Numbered from the stretch's first letter, positions 1-8,470 are shown. The stretch is 64,000 nucleotides of DNA from Nocardioides sp. S5 (GCF_017310035.1 NZ_CP022296.1:1674001-1738000); one strand, 5' to 3'. Program-made: numbers and translations. The notes: generated by a model from the sequence alone, not told the origin.

Positions 1-88
1 CGAGATCCGCTCACTCGGGTGCTACGACCTAGCACTCGGCCTCGTCGACGAGCCGGTCGACGAACTGGTCGTGGAGGAGGTGTCCTGA
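1..88 (+). CDS. istA: IS21 transposase IstA, C-terminal tail (5' cut by window edge)
   Basis: Frame 2 is open from the window edge and ends in a TGA that shares bases with the ATG of the next gene (TGATG, 86-90). The short peptide ends in EEVS. Its position directly ahead of istB with a coupled stop/start is the standard IS21 arrangement, so this is called the end of istA from context; only 28 codons are visible and they carry no catalytic motif. Confidence 0.7.
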   Translation, partial: EIRSLGCYDLALGLVDEPVDELVVEEVS

Positions 89-894
89 TGGCCACCCGGA
101 CGAAGACGGCACCGAAGACCGGCCGCGATGTCACCAGCGAGCTGGAGTTCCTGACCCGGGCGTTGAAGGCACCCACCCTGCGCGAGTCGGTCGCCCGGCT
201 GGCCGAACGTGCCCGCGAGGAGTCCTGGACCCACGAGGAGTTCCTGGCCGCCTGCCTGCAACGCGAGGTGTCAGCGCGGGAGTCCCACGGTGGCGAGGGC
301 CGGATCCGCGCAGCCCGGTTCCCGGCCCGCAAGAGCCTCGAGGACTTCGACTACGACCACGCCCGTGGCCTGAAGCGAGAGACCATCGCGCACCTGGGCA
401 CCCTGGACTTCGTCGCCGGTAAGGAGAACGTCGTGCTCCTCGGCCCACCCGGCACCGGGAAGACCCACCTGGCCACCGGGCTGGCGATCCGGGCCTGCCA
501 GGCCGGGCACCGGGTCCAGTTCGCCACCGCGTCCCAATGGGTCGATCGGCTCGCTGACGCCCACCACGCCGGCCGACTGCAAGACGAGCTGCGACGGCTG
601 GTCCGCTATCCGGTGCTGGTCATCGACGAGGTCGGCTACATCCCGTTCGAGCCCGAGGCCGCCAACCTGTTCTTCCAGCTCGTCTCATCGCGCTACGAAC
701 GCGCCAGCCTCATCGTCACCAGCAACAAGAACTTCGCCCGCTGGGGCGAGGTCTTCGGCGACGACACCGTCGCCGCCGCGATGATCGACCGGCTCGTCCA
801 CCACGCCGAAGTCATCGCCTTGAAGGGCGACTCCTACCGGCTGAAGAACCGAGAACTCGGCCGCGTCCCCGCGGCCGCCAACGAAGAGAACTAG
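88..894 (+). CDS. istB: IS21-family helper ATPase IstB
   Basis: AAA+ ATPase of about 268 residues that assists the IstA transposase in target selection. A Walker A motif GPPGTGKTHLA is followed by a Walker B segment VLVIDEVGYIPF and the family's SxRYERAS and TSNKNF segments. The ATG at 88 is preferred over an in-frame start at 19 because it overlaps the istA stop, which suggests translational coupling. Intact and of normal length. Confidence 0.92.
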   Translation: MATRTKTAPKTGRDVTSELEFLTRALKAPTLRESVARLAERAREESWTHEEFLAACLQREVSARESHGGEGRIRAARFPARKSLEDFDYDHARGLKRETIAHLGTLDFVAGKENVVLLGPPGTGKTHLATGLAIRACQAGHRVQFATASQWVDRLADAHHAGRLQDELRRLVRYPVLVIDEVGYIPFEPEAANLFFQLVSSRYERASLIVTSNKNFARWGEVFGDDTVAAAMIDRLVHHAEVIALKGDSYRLKNRELGRVPAAANEEN

Positions 895-903
895 AGACCG
901 AGG

Positions 904-954
904 GGGTCAACTTTCAACCGTCGGAAAGGGGTCAGTTTTCGACCGTCGTTGACA
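904..954 (+). repeat. IS21 right terminal repeats
   Basis: Two imperfect direct copies of GGGTCA-N2-TTTC-N-ACCGTCG, spaced by about 2 bases. They form the transposase-binding end of the first IS21 element; the outer copy ends ...GTTGACA at 954. Confidence 0.65.
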
Positions 955-1886
955 AGAAGAGACAATGACGGCTGTCTCACGAGTCACCGAGCCACCAGGG
1001 CAACACGGAGCGCCTGCCCTGGTCTAGCACCGCTTTGTGACGCATGCCGCGCTAGGCCTAGAGCCCCAACTCGTCCCGACGTGAGATTGGCCCGTTTTAC
1101 GGGCCAATCTGAACCCTCGGTGAGCACCGTCCTAACGGACCGCTGCGAATTCTTCATGCGGTCTTCCCGGATTCCGAAGTGGCGCGCGCAGCGCGGCATC
1201 GAGAGCGGCCGAAGGGCGCGGGAATCCGAGGGAAGTGAGGGCATACCGCGCCGTCGCCCAGGAGTCTGGTGTCGTGTTCTGGTCGCCCAGCCGTTGGCGA
1301 GGTCTGCCGGAGATGCCCGACACTCCGCCATTCGCCGGGTTTGCAGGCCTGATCCTTAAAGACGGCCGGATCCGTTGTATCCCAGATGGCCCGGGTTTCC
1401 CCGAGTTGCGCCGGAAACGGTGGGTACCTCGACAGGGACACGCCTCCGTGAAGGGCTCGCACTGACAATGGCCGGCCTCGGCGAGGGCAAACCGGTCCAG
1501 GCGCGCTCCATGGGGCTCCGTGGATTAGAACGCTGCGTCACAGTCCCCTGCACGGGAGACCGACGTAACCCGGATCGATTTTTGGCAGCCGCAGACACGG
1601 CGCTGAACTTCTGAAGTGAACCAAAACTCCGTCTTCGACCAATGCGTCATCTGGAGCGGCTCGTTGTCGATGCCCACCGAAGTTGCGTAAGCCTCCTCCG
1701 CGACCCGAGGAAGGGCGTACCGCGAGGCCAACCGCCCGCGTGTTCAACTTCCGGCACCCAATTGGTCGCGCCCCCCTGACCAGGCAGGCTCCTACGAGGG
1801 GCACGATCCGAGAGTCGTCCTTGCCAAGTACCCCTGTGCAGGCGCTCTTCGCGCGACTCTCATCCCTCAAGGGTGTGCTCGGTCGG
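955..1886. other. Gene-free stretch between IS21 and a secreted-protein gene
   Basis: About 930 bases without a convincing gene. Several open frames of 60-136 codons overlap each other on both strands but lack ribosome-binding sites, motifs or plausible starts. The only clear structure is a perfect hairpin at 1084-1110. The segment looks like decayed mobile-element or island DNA. Confidence 0.5.
1084..1110. repeat. Perfect 11-bp hairpin
   Basis: AGATTGGCCCG (1084-1094) and its exact reverse complement (1100-1110) enclose a TTTTA loop. No run of T follows on either side, so a simple terminator is not obvious; it could be an operator, a recombination-site relic or a terminator remnant. Confidence 0.7.
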
Positions 1887-2414
1887 CTAGCCTCGGGCGA
1901 CCCACTGGGACCACGCGAAGGCCCCCGGCGCCCAGTCGACGGGTCCGTCGGCAACCCCCGCTACTGCAGATACGCGCACCGTGGTCGCCTCGAAGGAAGC
2001 ACCGTTGAGGCACCGTCGCGAGATTGAGAAGCGAGTTGTGTTCCGGCTCCAGTTCGTTCGCGTCGTATACGGACACCGGATGCTGCCGCCGGGTTCCCCC
2101 CAGCTGCTCATCCATTCGAACCAGCGGCCATCGAACATGTTCATGCTCACTAGATAGTCCGGCGCACGGCGCCGTTGTGGCGTCACATCGATGTAGACGC
2201 CCACGGAACCGTCTTCTTGCAGCGCATCGTGCCGGACAGTGACCACGAAGCGGTCTTCGTTGCGCACGTGCACCCGGCGGACGTCCATGCCGTGCGCCAC
2301 GTCATCTGCTGGGTCACCGAAAGACGCGGTCGCGGCGTGTGCGATCGGCCCCGGGAGGGACACCAGAGCGCAGCTCGCCACCAGAGACGCTATGAGGATG
2401 GCTGCGCGAGTCAT
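1887..2414 (-). CDS. Secreted protein of unknown function
   Basis: 175 residues. The ATG at 2414 is chosen because it begins a textbook signal peptide: a short basic start MTRA, a hydrophobic core over residues 5-25 and an AHA cleavage site before ATASFGDP. The open frame continues upstream without a better start. The mature part is about 145 residues, rich in beta-strand-like alternation, with a GDPADDV start and several Trp and Arg residues. No catalytic motif is seen. Small exported proteins of this style are common in Nocardioides; the exact family is not recognised. Confidence 0.7.
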   Translation of the reverse strand: MTRAAILIASLVASCALVSLPGPIAHAATASFGDPADDVAHGMDVRRVHVRNEDRFVVTVRHDALQEDGSVGVYIDVTPQRRRAPDYLVSMNMFDGRWFEWMSSWGEPGGSIRCPYTTRTNWSRNTTRFSISRRCLNGASFEATTVRVSAVAGVADGPVDWAPGAFAWSQWVARG

Positions 2415-2606
2415 CGAACGACTGTAGACCCGCTTTTGGATACCCGTACACATTCTCCTGCAACCCGCACCGCCGACCACCTGCGACGGGTCGGCACTCA
2501 CACAGGCGTGACAGCACAGCACAGTCTCTTCTGACAGCGCGCCCATCGACGCGCTGCAACGGAGATGCCGGCCTCTGGATTAGTGGAGTGAAATCGATCG
2601 GTGTCG

Positions 2607-2612
2607 TACAAT
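2607..2612 (+). promoter_or_regulatory. Strong -10 element of the riboswitch-like transcript
   Basis: TACAAT at 2607-2612 is close to the sigma-70-type -10 consensus. It would start transcription about 7-8 bases downstream, right where the folded leader begins. No clear -35 hexamer is seen upstream. Confidence 0.5.
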
Positions 2613-2618
2613 TGAGGC

Positions 2619-2700
2619 AGCTCAAGAGTGAGACCGACAAGCCCTGGCTAGGTCTCCGGCAACCTGCTTCCGCAGCAAGGTGCTCCAGGGATAAGAGACG
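2619..2700 (+). promoter_or_regulatory. SAM-IV/S-box-like riboswitch
   Basis: The leader contains the S-adenosylmethionine riboswitch core signature: ACAAGCCCTGGCT, then CCGGCAACC, a small hairpin, AGGTGC and TCCAGGGAT. P2 is formed by GAGACC with GGTCTC. P3 is formed by ACCTGCT with AGC-A-AGGT around a TCCGC loop. CCCTGG in the P2 loop can pair with CCAGGG downstream, matching the pseudoknot of SAM-IV. P1 is weak by eye. SAM-IV RNAs are known from actinobacteria, usually ahead of methionine genes; here the next gene is an unknown protein. Confidence 0.7.
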
Positions 2701-2756
2701 GGCGACCACGACCGTGGCCGTCAAACTGCGGAGACCTCTCCACGGATAACGCCGAG

Positions 2757-2772
2757 GGGGACTCCAGTCCCC
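2757..2772 (+). promoter_or_regulatory. Hairpin next to ribosome-binding site (possible expression platform)
   Basis: GGGGAC and GTCCCC with a TCCA loop form a stem directly ahead of the GAGGAG ribosome-binding site of the 2785 gene. Its position suggests it could mask or expose the site in response to the upstream riboswitch-like fold; this is inference. Confidence 0.45.
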
Positions 2773-2784
2773 TGAGGAGTTTCT

Positions 2785-3225
2785 GTGACGATCGATATCT
2801 CGCGTCTCGACGACGTAGCGGAGTCCTTTGACCCGCGTCTGGCCTTCGGTGGGCCGAACCAGATCACCATTCATCTCTTCGACTGCCATGGCGGTGAAGG
2901 GCCGGCGCAGCACCTGGCGTCTTTGACGGTTCCTGACTACTCGCCGTGGGACAGCGCATGGATCCAGCCGGGGCCGTACGAGGTGGCCGCGCGCATGTGG
3001 AACTTCAAAGCGGCGATGTACGCGTTGCGCCCTGAGGAGAGCATTCTCCTGGCCTGCCTGACGATCGTGGGCCGCGCCGACCCGATGCCAGTGCATGTGG
3101 CCAAGTTTGACGCGTCGTTCGCGCCCATCTGGTCCGCCTTTGAACGCATCGAGGCTGAGCAGTGTGATCCGGCGTGCCCGGTAGATGTTGCGGAGTGGGC
3201 CGCACGCGACGGAGTGCAGCGATGA
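2785..3225 (+). CDS. Unknown protein under the SAM-riboswitch-like leader
   Basis: 146 residues from a GTG start with GAGGAG about six bases upstream. No signal peptide, membrane segment or known catalytic motif is visible; the protein is mildly acidic with many aromatic residues (SPWDSAWIQPG, MWNFKAAMYAL) and reads like a globular cytoplasmic protein. It is the first gene of a small run ending in a recombinase gene. Nothing in it points to methionine or SAM metabolism, so its control by the leader is unexplained. Family not recognised. Confidence 0.6.
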   Translation: MTIDISRLDDVAESFDPRLAFGGPNQITIHLFDCHGGEGPAQHLASLTVPDYSPWDSAWIQPGPYEVAARMWNFKAAMYALRPEESILLACLTIVGRADPMPVHVAKFDASFAPIWSAFERIEAEQCDPACPVDVAEWAARDGVQR

Positions 3226-3265
3226 CCGTCGCCCATGCAGGAGCACCTCGACACTGCTGCTTGGC

Positions 3266-3289
3266 ACCCCATAAGGCGGACTATGGGGT
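3266..3289. repeat. 8-bp hairpin between two small genes
   Basis: ACCCCATA and TATGGGGT are separated by 8 bases. No T-run follows. It could be an operator or a weak terminator for the 2785 gene. Confidence 0.5.
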
Positions 3290-3346
3290 CCCGCCACGGC
3301 CATGTGCCGGTACCGGGTCCCCCTCAGCGACGCGGGGAGTGTTCGG

Positions 3347-3739
3347 ATGAGCGCCACCGAGATCGTCCGGTTCTACTGGGAACTCGACCCCGCCGACAAG
3401 GAAGCGGCTCGCGACGCCACGACAGAGGAAGAGGGCTACCTGGCCAACGACATCAACTGGGGCCGCGCCCTCGTCGCGTTCGCGCAGGAATACGAGTCGG
3501 TGCCCGACCTCACCGTGCCTGCTCCTGACCCGGATCTCGATTCAATCGACTACGGAGATGACGGGTCGTTGGCCTACTCTGATCCGATCTCGGCGATCCT
3601 GCAGGCAGCCGCCTACGTCGGCCTCGACCCCCGGGAGGTCTGCGACGAGGCGCTGTCCCACCGGGAGGCCATCTACCGGGACTCGGCTGATGTCGCCCGT
3701 CGCAGACGCGGCTCCGCAGTCACTCTTGCGGGCCGCTGA
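3347..3739 (+). CDS. Small acidic hypothetical protein
   Basis: 130 residues. The ATG at 3347 is chosen because CGGGGAG lies about ten bases upstream. The protein is strongly acidic in its middle (PDPDLDSIDYGDD) and turns basic at the end (RRRRGSAV), with no membrane segment. Its last 50 bases overlap the recombinase frame that follows. The function is unknown; an acidic body with an overlapping integrase gene suggests an element-encoded accessory protein. Confidence 0.55.
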   Translation: MSATEIVRFYWELDPADKEAARDATTEEEGYLANDINWGRALVAFAQEYESVPDLTVPAPDPDLDSIDYGDDGSLAYSDPISAILQAAAYVGLDPREVCDEALSHREAIYRDSADVARRRRGSAVTLAGR

Positions 3740-4307
3740 CGCGGACAGTCCGCGCACGTCTGGCCTTGCCTGGCTGCTGGCCACGACGGGTCTTCGCATC
3801 AGCGAAGCCTGTGGTTCCAGGGTCAATGACGTCGGCCAGCGCGACACCGAGCCGTGGCTTGACGTCGTCTGTAAGGGCGGACTGATGCGCAGTGTCCCGT
3901 TGCATGAGGAGACGTGGCGGCGTCTCGAGCCGCTGACGCAGCGAGGCTCAGGACCGATTTTCGCCACCCGGACCGGGGCCGTGCTCGACCGGCGGGCAGC
4001 CTCACGGACGCTGGTACGGATCGCGGTCCAGGCTGGCATCCGCGACCGGCTCAGCCCGCATGTGCTGCGGCATACGTTCGTCACTCTCGCTCGCGCCACA
4101 GGTTGCCCGCTGGAGGATGTGCAGCAGGCTGCTGGACACGCGGACCCGGCCACCACCCGGTCCTACGACCGGACCCTGCTGACCCACGCCGCGCACCCGG
4201 CGCACCGCATCCTGCAAGCCCTGGATCATGGATCTCCCGGAAATGTGATCGGCGGTAGAGACGGCGACGCCAGAAACAGGGACACCGGCGACCGTGGCGT
4301 GACGTGA
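3690..4307 (+). CDS. Tyrosine recombinase, catalytic domain only (N-terminally short)
   Basis: 205 residues that match the catalytic half of phage-integrase/XerC-type recombinases. The active-site set is complete: Arg36 in GLRISEA, Lys62 in CKGG, His124-x-x-Arg127 in HVLRHTF, His150 in AAGHAD and Tyr159 in TTRSYDR. Usual family members carry an extra 80-150 residue N-terminal core-binding domain, which is absent here, so the gene is either a natural short form or truncated. It starts inside the preceding gene and ends in a GTGA overlap with the next one. It is probably the recombinase of a small integrated element. Confidence 0.8.
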   Translation: MSPVADAAPQSLLRAADADSPRTSGLAWLLATTGLRISEACGSRVNDVGQRDTEPWLDVVCKGGLMRSVPLHEETWRRLEPLTQRGSGPIFATRTGAVLDRRAASRTLVRIAVQAGIRDRLSPHVLRHTFVTLARATGCPLEDVQQAAGHADPATTRSYDRTLLTHAAHPAHRILQALDHGSPGNVIGGRDGDARNRDTGDRGVT

Positions 4308-4795
4308 GCCCCGCTTACGACGGTCGGGTCGAACACGTCGACACGCACCTCGCGCAAGCCGAAGCAAGCGCGCAGCACGTTCCGGGCCAGTCACAACGCG
4401 ATGTGGAGTTCCCGGCCTGGCTGCGTATCCAGCACTGGTCGCGCCTCGCCCACTCCCAGCAACACCATCTGCACTGGTGGTATCTACAGACCGACAGCGC
4501 CGCGGTCTGCACCTGCGGCCTCGTGCACCGGCTGCCGCCACCGCTCGTGCTGAACGTCACCGGTCACCGAGATCCTGAGACCTGGAGGTTGACTCGACTG
4601 CTGATCGTCCACGCCCTACCCGATGCCTCGTCAACCGCAGTCGGCAGGGCGCGGACGCACTCCGGTTGGCGGCTGCCGAGCTATCAAGTCGGCTGTCAAG
4701 CCTGCGATTGCCGCAGCGCAAGGATTTCTCTGCAGGACGCCGTAGACGTCCGCTCTGCCCACGCGTCAACCTGCACCGCGACCGGTGCCTTGTAG
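4304..4795 (+). CDS. Hypothetical protein with possible Cys metal sites
   Basis: 163 residues from a GTG that overlaps the recombinase stop (GTGA), so it is probably translated with it. The middle is rich in Trp, His and Gln (HLHWWYLQT) and there are CTCG and CQACDC clusters that could bind zinc. Part of the C-terminus is low-complexity and basic. The family is not recognised; tight coupling suggests an element function. Confidence 0.5.
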   Translation: MSPAYDGRVEHVDTHLAQAEASAQHVPGQSQRDVEFPAWLRIQHWSRLAHSQQHHLHWWYLQTDSAAVCTCGLVHRLPPPLVLNVTGHRDPETWRLTRLLIVHALPDASSTAVGRARTHSGWRLPSYQVGCQACDCRSARISLQDAVDVRSAHASTCTATGAL

Positions 4796-4852
4796 GACAA
4801 GGCCCAAGGGCCTCAGCTCCGCCGTTCCGACAACCTGCAACAAGGACCTCAC

Positions 4853-5173
4853 ATGACCCGCATCATCATCGAAGGCCTCCACAACCGTGCCTCCCTGCTG
4901 GCAGCCCTCAGCGCTGTCATGGAAACGCTCAACCACGACGACTCCTACCTTGAAGACGAGCATGTCTTCATCCCCAGCCAGCCCACGGCGCAAGCGTCTG
5001 AGCCCACCTCGGCCCAGACCCCACCCCCGAAGGCGCTGACCCCGTGCCCCAGGCGCGGCCAACACCATGTCCTCACCGACTGCTGGATGTGCTGGTCGGA
5101 TGTCATGCGGGGGGCAGCGTTGGAGCCGGAAGTCCTCACCAACGAGGCCTGGACGAGGGATCTGAAGCACTAG
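4853..5173 (+). CDS. Small hypothetical protein with CxxC motif
   Basis: 106 residues, ATG start behind AAGGAC. The N-terminal 40 residues look helical and acidic, followed by a Pro/Thr-rich linker (residues 45-65) and a C-terminal part with a CWMCW pair. It is the last gene of the small element-like run on the plus strand. Function unknown. Confidence 0.5.
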   Translation: MTRIIIEGLHNRASLLAALSAVMETLNHDDSYLEDEHVFIPSQPTAQASEPTSAQTPPPKALTPCPRRGQHHVLTDCWMCWSDVMRGAALEPEVLTNEAWTRDLKH

Positions 5174-5208
5174 CCCGACCTCGGCGCTCTTGTCTCCGGG
5201 GCTGTCCC

Positions 5209-5700
5209 CTACGCAGACAGGATTGCAGCCAGGGTTGCACCGAGGTCGTACGCGTGATCCAGGTGGTCTTGGGATACGTCGCCCAGAATCTCTTGCACCG
5301 GGGCGGCCTGACGCCAGCCGACGGCCGTGACGATCGATTGCACGGATCGAACCGCGCCTGTGGTGTCGTAGCGGCCATGCACCAGCAGACCGTAGGGGCG
5401 TCGAGCCGTCCGGCCCTCGCTCGCACCAGGCGACCCATCGCCGGACAACGCGCCGCCGATCTGCAGGAACGTGGTGTCGAAGAAATGTTTCAGAGCTCCA
5501 CTCATGTATCCGAAGTTCGCGGGAGTCGTGAGGAGATAGCCGTCTGCATCAAGCACGTCGTCGGCAGTCGCCTCCAGTGCAGGTCTCGCTGTGATGCTCA
5601 CGCCTTCGATGGCATCGTCGTGGGCACCGGCGATCACGGCATCGGTGAGGGATTGAACGGACCCAGTGGGGGAGTGGTGGACGATCAGCAGACTCGGCAC
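5209..5700 (-). CDS. Flavodoxin-like / NAD(P)H-dependent oxidoreductase family protein
   Basis: 163 residues with the flavodoxin-fold start LLIVHHSPTGSVQSL (phosphate-binding loop for FMN) and the TPANFGYMSGALKHFFD segment typical of WrbA-like and NADPH-dependent reductase proteins. A GTG at 5700 is chosen because a second, truncated copy at 29591-29872 begins with an ATG at the equivalent residue; the open frame extends further to a TTG. The two copies are related but diverged (about three quarters alike at the DNA level by eye), so one is not a recent duplicate of the other. Confidence 0.75.
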   Translation of the reverse strand: MPSLLIVHHSPTGSVQSLTDAVIAGAHDDAIEGVSITARPALEATADDVLDADGYLLTTPANFGYMSGALKHFFDTTFLQIGGALSGDGSPGASEGRTARRPYGLLVHGRYDTTGAVRSVQSIVTAVGWRQAAPVQEILGDVSQDHLDHAYDLGATLAAILSA

Positions 5701-6019
5701 CTCTCCACGATGGCAGCTGCTCAGCCTCGTAGCACCTCTCAAGGCCGCCGGACGCCGCGATCGAAGGTGAGCCGGTCACTGGACCGGCGCAGTCGGGTGT
5801 CGACACCCCCACCCTTAAGCCACTCGAGACAGAGACGGGAGGGCCCGGGTTTCGGAACTACCTGGAGCACGGGTCTTCGAGACAGTGGCGGACCCGTCGC
5901 ATCGATCCCGATCGCCCCAGCCTCCGTGCGCCGCCGACGCGTCTACACGGGATCTGATCCATAGAGAAAGCCCCCGTGGAAAAAGGGCAGCGCTCATCCA
6001 AGGTAGAAGGGCCGAAGTT
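5701..6019. other. Gene-free flank of the IS256 element
   Basis: About 320 bases with only short overlapping frames. It would hold the promoter of the leftward flavodoxin-like gene. No motif is recognised. Confidence 0.4.
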
Positions 6020-7445
6020 GAGTCCACGGGTGTGGTGTACGACGGGCCCGTCGTGAGCGTGGCGTCCTGACATAGCGACGGCCACCGCGTGATCCTTCAG
6101 AAGACCTGCGAAAGCACAACTGATGGAGAACCAAACGATGACCGTCGACCCCAACTCTATTGACCTGCCCGCGTTCATGGCCGAGCACCTCCAGCGCGCC
6201 GAACCCGACCTGCTCCGATCGATGCTGTCCACGTTCGTTCAGGCGTTGATGTCGGCCGAGGCCGACGCGATCTGCGGCGCCCCGTATGGCGAACGCAGCC
6301 CGGATCGGACCAACTCCCGCAACGGCTACCGGACCCGGGACTTCGACACCCGCACCGGGACGATGCAGGTCGCGATCCCCAAGCTGCGCGAGGGGTCCTA
6401 CTTCCCCGACTGGCTCCTCGAGCGACGCCGTCGTGCGGAGCGAGCACTGACCACCGTGGTGGCGACCTGCTACCTCCTCGGGGTCTCTACCCGGCGGTTG
6501 GAGAAGCTCGTCGAAACGCTCGGCATCACCTGGCTGTCCAAGTCGCAGGTCAGCGTGATGGCCAAGGAGCTCGACGCGCACGTCGAGGACTTCCGGACCC
6601 GGCCACTCGATGCCGGGCCGTACACGTTCGTGGCCGCGGACGCGTTGACGATGAAGGTCCGCGAAGGCGGCCGGGTGGTCAACACCCACGTGCTGGTCGC
6701 CACCGGCATCAACGCCGACGGCCACCGCGAGATCCTCGGCGTGGACATCTGCTCAGCCGAGTCCGAGGCCGGCTGGCTGACCCTGTTCCGTGGCCTGAAC
6801 GCCCGCGGCCTGACCGGGGTCAAGCTCGTCACCTCGGACGCCCACAGCGGTCTGGTCGCCGCGATGACCTCGACCCTGGACGGTGCCGCCTGGCAACGCT
6901 GCCGGACCCACTACGCCGCGAACCTGATGTCCGCGACGCCCAAGTCGTCGTGGGGCTGGGTCAAAGCGATGCTGCACTCGATCTACGACCAGCCCGACGC
7001 CAAGGCCGTGCACGCCCAGTTCGACCGCGTCATCGAGACCCTGTACGAGAAGCTCCCCGCGGTGGCTGAGCACCTCGAGGAAGCTCGCGCCGACATCCTG
7101 GCCTTCACCGCGTTCCCGAAGGAGATCTGGCGCCAGATCTGGTCCAACAACCCGAACGAACGGCTCAACCGCGAGATCCGCCGCCGTACCGACGTCGTCG
7201 GGATCTTCCCCGACCGCAACTCCGCCATCCGGCTCATCGGCGCCGTGCTGGCCGAGCAGCACGACGACTGGGCCGAAGGACGCCGCTACCTCGGACTCGA
7301 CGTCCTGGCCCGCTCCCGCATCGCCCTGATCAACACCGACGACACCACCGACCAAAAGGAGGACCTGACACCCGCCGCACTCACTGCCTAGAGTGCTGCC
7401 ACCGGGTCACGCGGTGGCCCCTTCATCCACCACGACCGTGGACTC
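6020..7445 (+). mobile_element. IS256-family insertion sequence
   Basis: The transposase gene is framed by terminal inverted repeats. The left end begins GAGTCCACGG at 6020 and the right end closes with CCGTGGACTC at 7445; 24 of the outer 30 positions match. The repeat may extend 2-3 bases further out (GTTGAG against GTCGAG). No convincing 8-9 bp target duplication is seen, which suggests an old insertion or later rearrangement. Confidence 0.8.
6123..7391 (+). CDS. IS256-family (Mutator-like) transposase
   Basis: 422 residues, full family length. The DDE catalytic residues are visible as FVAADALTMKV (first Asp), LVTSDAHSGL (second Asp) and NERLNREIRRR (Glu). The typical N-terminal NSRNGYRTRDFDT and C-terminal FPDRNSAIRLIGAVL segments are present. 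ATG at 6123 is the first start in the element; ATG 6138 is an alternative. No frameshift is seen, so the element may be active. Confidence 0.95.
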   Translation: MENQTMTVDPNSIDLPAFMAEHLQRAEPDLLRSMLSTFVQALMSAEADAICGAPYGERSPDRTNSRNGYRTRDFDTRTGTMQVAIPKLREGSYFPDWLLERRRRAERALTTVVATCYLLGVSTRRLEKLVETLGITWLSKSQVSVMAKELDAHVEDFRTRPLDAGPYTFVAADALTMKVREGGRVVNTHVLVATGINADGHREILGVDICSAESEAGWLTLFRGLNARGLTGVKLVTSDAHSGLVAAMTSTLDGAAWQRCRTHYAANLMSATPKSSWGWVKAMLHSIYDQPDAKAVHAQFDRVIETLYEKLPAVAEHLEEARADILAFTAFPKEIWRQIWSNNPNERLNREIRRRTDVVGIFPDRNSAIRLIGAVLAEQHDDWAEGRRYLGLDVLARSRIALINTDDTTDQKEDLTPAALTA

Positions 7446-7722
7446 GACCGTGGCGGCCTGGTGGCTCAGAGATCTCTCGAAGGAAGAACTGCTCAAACGC
7501 CTCACCGCGCACGAGCAAAGCTTCGCTCTCTTACTCCAAGCCGAGGAGCCCAAGGCCGAGTATCTGCCCCTACTCAACGGTCTTCCGGAACTGTCGGCGG
7601 CAGATGCAGAGGACGCCAGGCGGATCCACGGCGTTGACACCACCCTCGGTACCCGGCACTGGACGGGCAAGTCGATCAAGCGGATGTCCCATGAACGACT
7701 ACTTCACCCAGGTGACACTTGA
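7446..7722 (+). pseudogene. Unknown gene, 5' end lost at the IS256 right end
   Basis: An open frame runs out of the IS256 right end and continues for about 90 codons beyond it (VAAWWLRDLSKEELLKRL...), ending at 7722. The non-IS part has no start of its own and overlaps the next gene by 32 bases, which suggests the 3' part of a gene whose start was removed by the insertion. Family not recognised. Confidence 0.45.
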
Positions 7723-8071
7723 CCAGTTCGAACCTGACGCAAGCGAGCACCGCTGCAGAGTCGCCAAGCCCACCACCGGGATCCCAATCCCCGTGCTGCT
7801 CGCTGTCCGGGCCGTACGTGAACAAGGATCCGCTGATTGGATTGACCTAGCTGACCGCACTGCCGCCGTGAGTCCGAAGTCCTGGCGACCGATGGTTCGG
7901 CTGCTTGCAGCCATCGAGAGAAGAGCCTCGCGTCAACCTGCTCGTCACCTTCTGAAGCGGATTCGCAAGGCGGAAAGTGGGTTGCTGATTGACGGCCAAG
8001 TGGTGGTGACCCTCGTAGCGGCGGAGTCCGCCATCCTTACCGTGAAGGCCGCGCCAGAAGCAGGGTCCTAG
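7691..8071 (+). CDS. Hypothetical protein
   Basis: 126 residues, ATG at 7691 within the end of the preceding frame. The chain is balanced in charge with a basic helical middle (AIERRASRQPARHLLKRIRK). No domain recognised. It is coupled to the truncated upstream frame, so the two probably formed an operon before the IS256 insertion. Confidence 0.5.
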   Translation: MNDYFTQVTLDQFEPDASEHRCRVAKPTTGIPIPVLLAVRAVREQGSADWIDLADRTAAVSPKSWRPMVRLLAAIERRASRQPARHLLKRIRKAESGLLIDGQVVVTLVAAESAILTVKAAPEAGS

Positions 8072-8470
8072 ACGATCAATCGCCCCCCGTTCGAAGTTGA
8101 CGAATCGGCCGTGCGGCGAACGGCGCCTACCCAGATGACCCACGTCGCTACCCGGATGCGCTCATGGCGTCAATCGCGGGGGAGCGCCCAGACGACAAGC
8201 GGCAGAATGACGCGAGGGGAAGTTGGATTCAGTCGTCACCCGTAGGCCATGACATGTCGGTCGCCAGAAATGCGCCTGACAACTCCGTGCTCCTCAGCAC
8301 TTGCCGTCGCTTGATACTCGCGACCCACCTCAGTTCTGCTTTACGAGCAGGCCTAGGGGGTAAAGACCGCTTGTCGCCCAGCACGGAAACCTATCTGAGG
8401 ACGGGACTGTCAAAATGGGCGGACCAGACGGCAGCACGCGGTTTCTGGCATCCGCAAATCCATTTGGCGG
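8072..8470. other. Gene-free stretch
   Basis: Roughly 400 bases between converging genes. Only a weak 124-codon frame without a ribosome-binding site is present. No terminator with a T-run was found. Confidence 0.4.

Larger units (their letters stand above)
1..954 (+). mobile_element. IS21-family element, right part only
   Basis: The window opens inside an IS21-type element. It contains the last codons of istA, a complete istB and a right end. The right end carries two copies of a related repeat (about 904-925 and 928-954), and the outer one read on the minus strand begins TGTCAACGACGGTCG. Multiple terminal repeats and a TG...CA-like end are normal for IS21. The left end and any target duplication are outside the window. 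It differs in sequence from the two other IS21 elements further along. Confidence 0.85.

Noticed and set aside
1235..1465. 76-codon frame in the gene-free stretch
   Set aside because: No ribosome-binding site, no recognised motif and overlap with equally long frames on the other strand.
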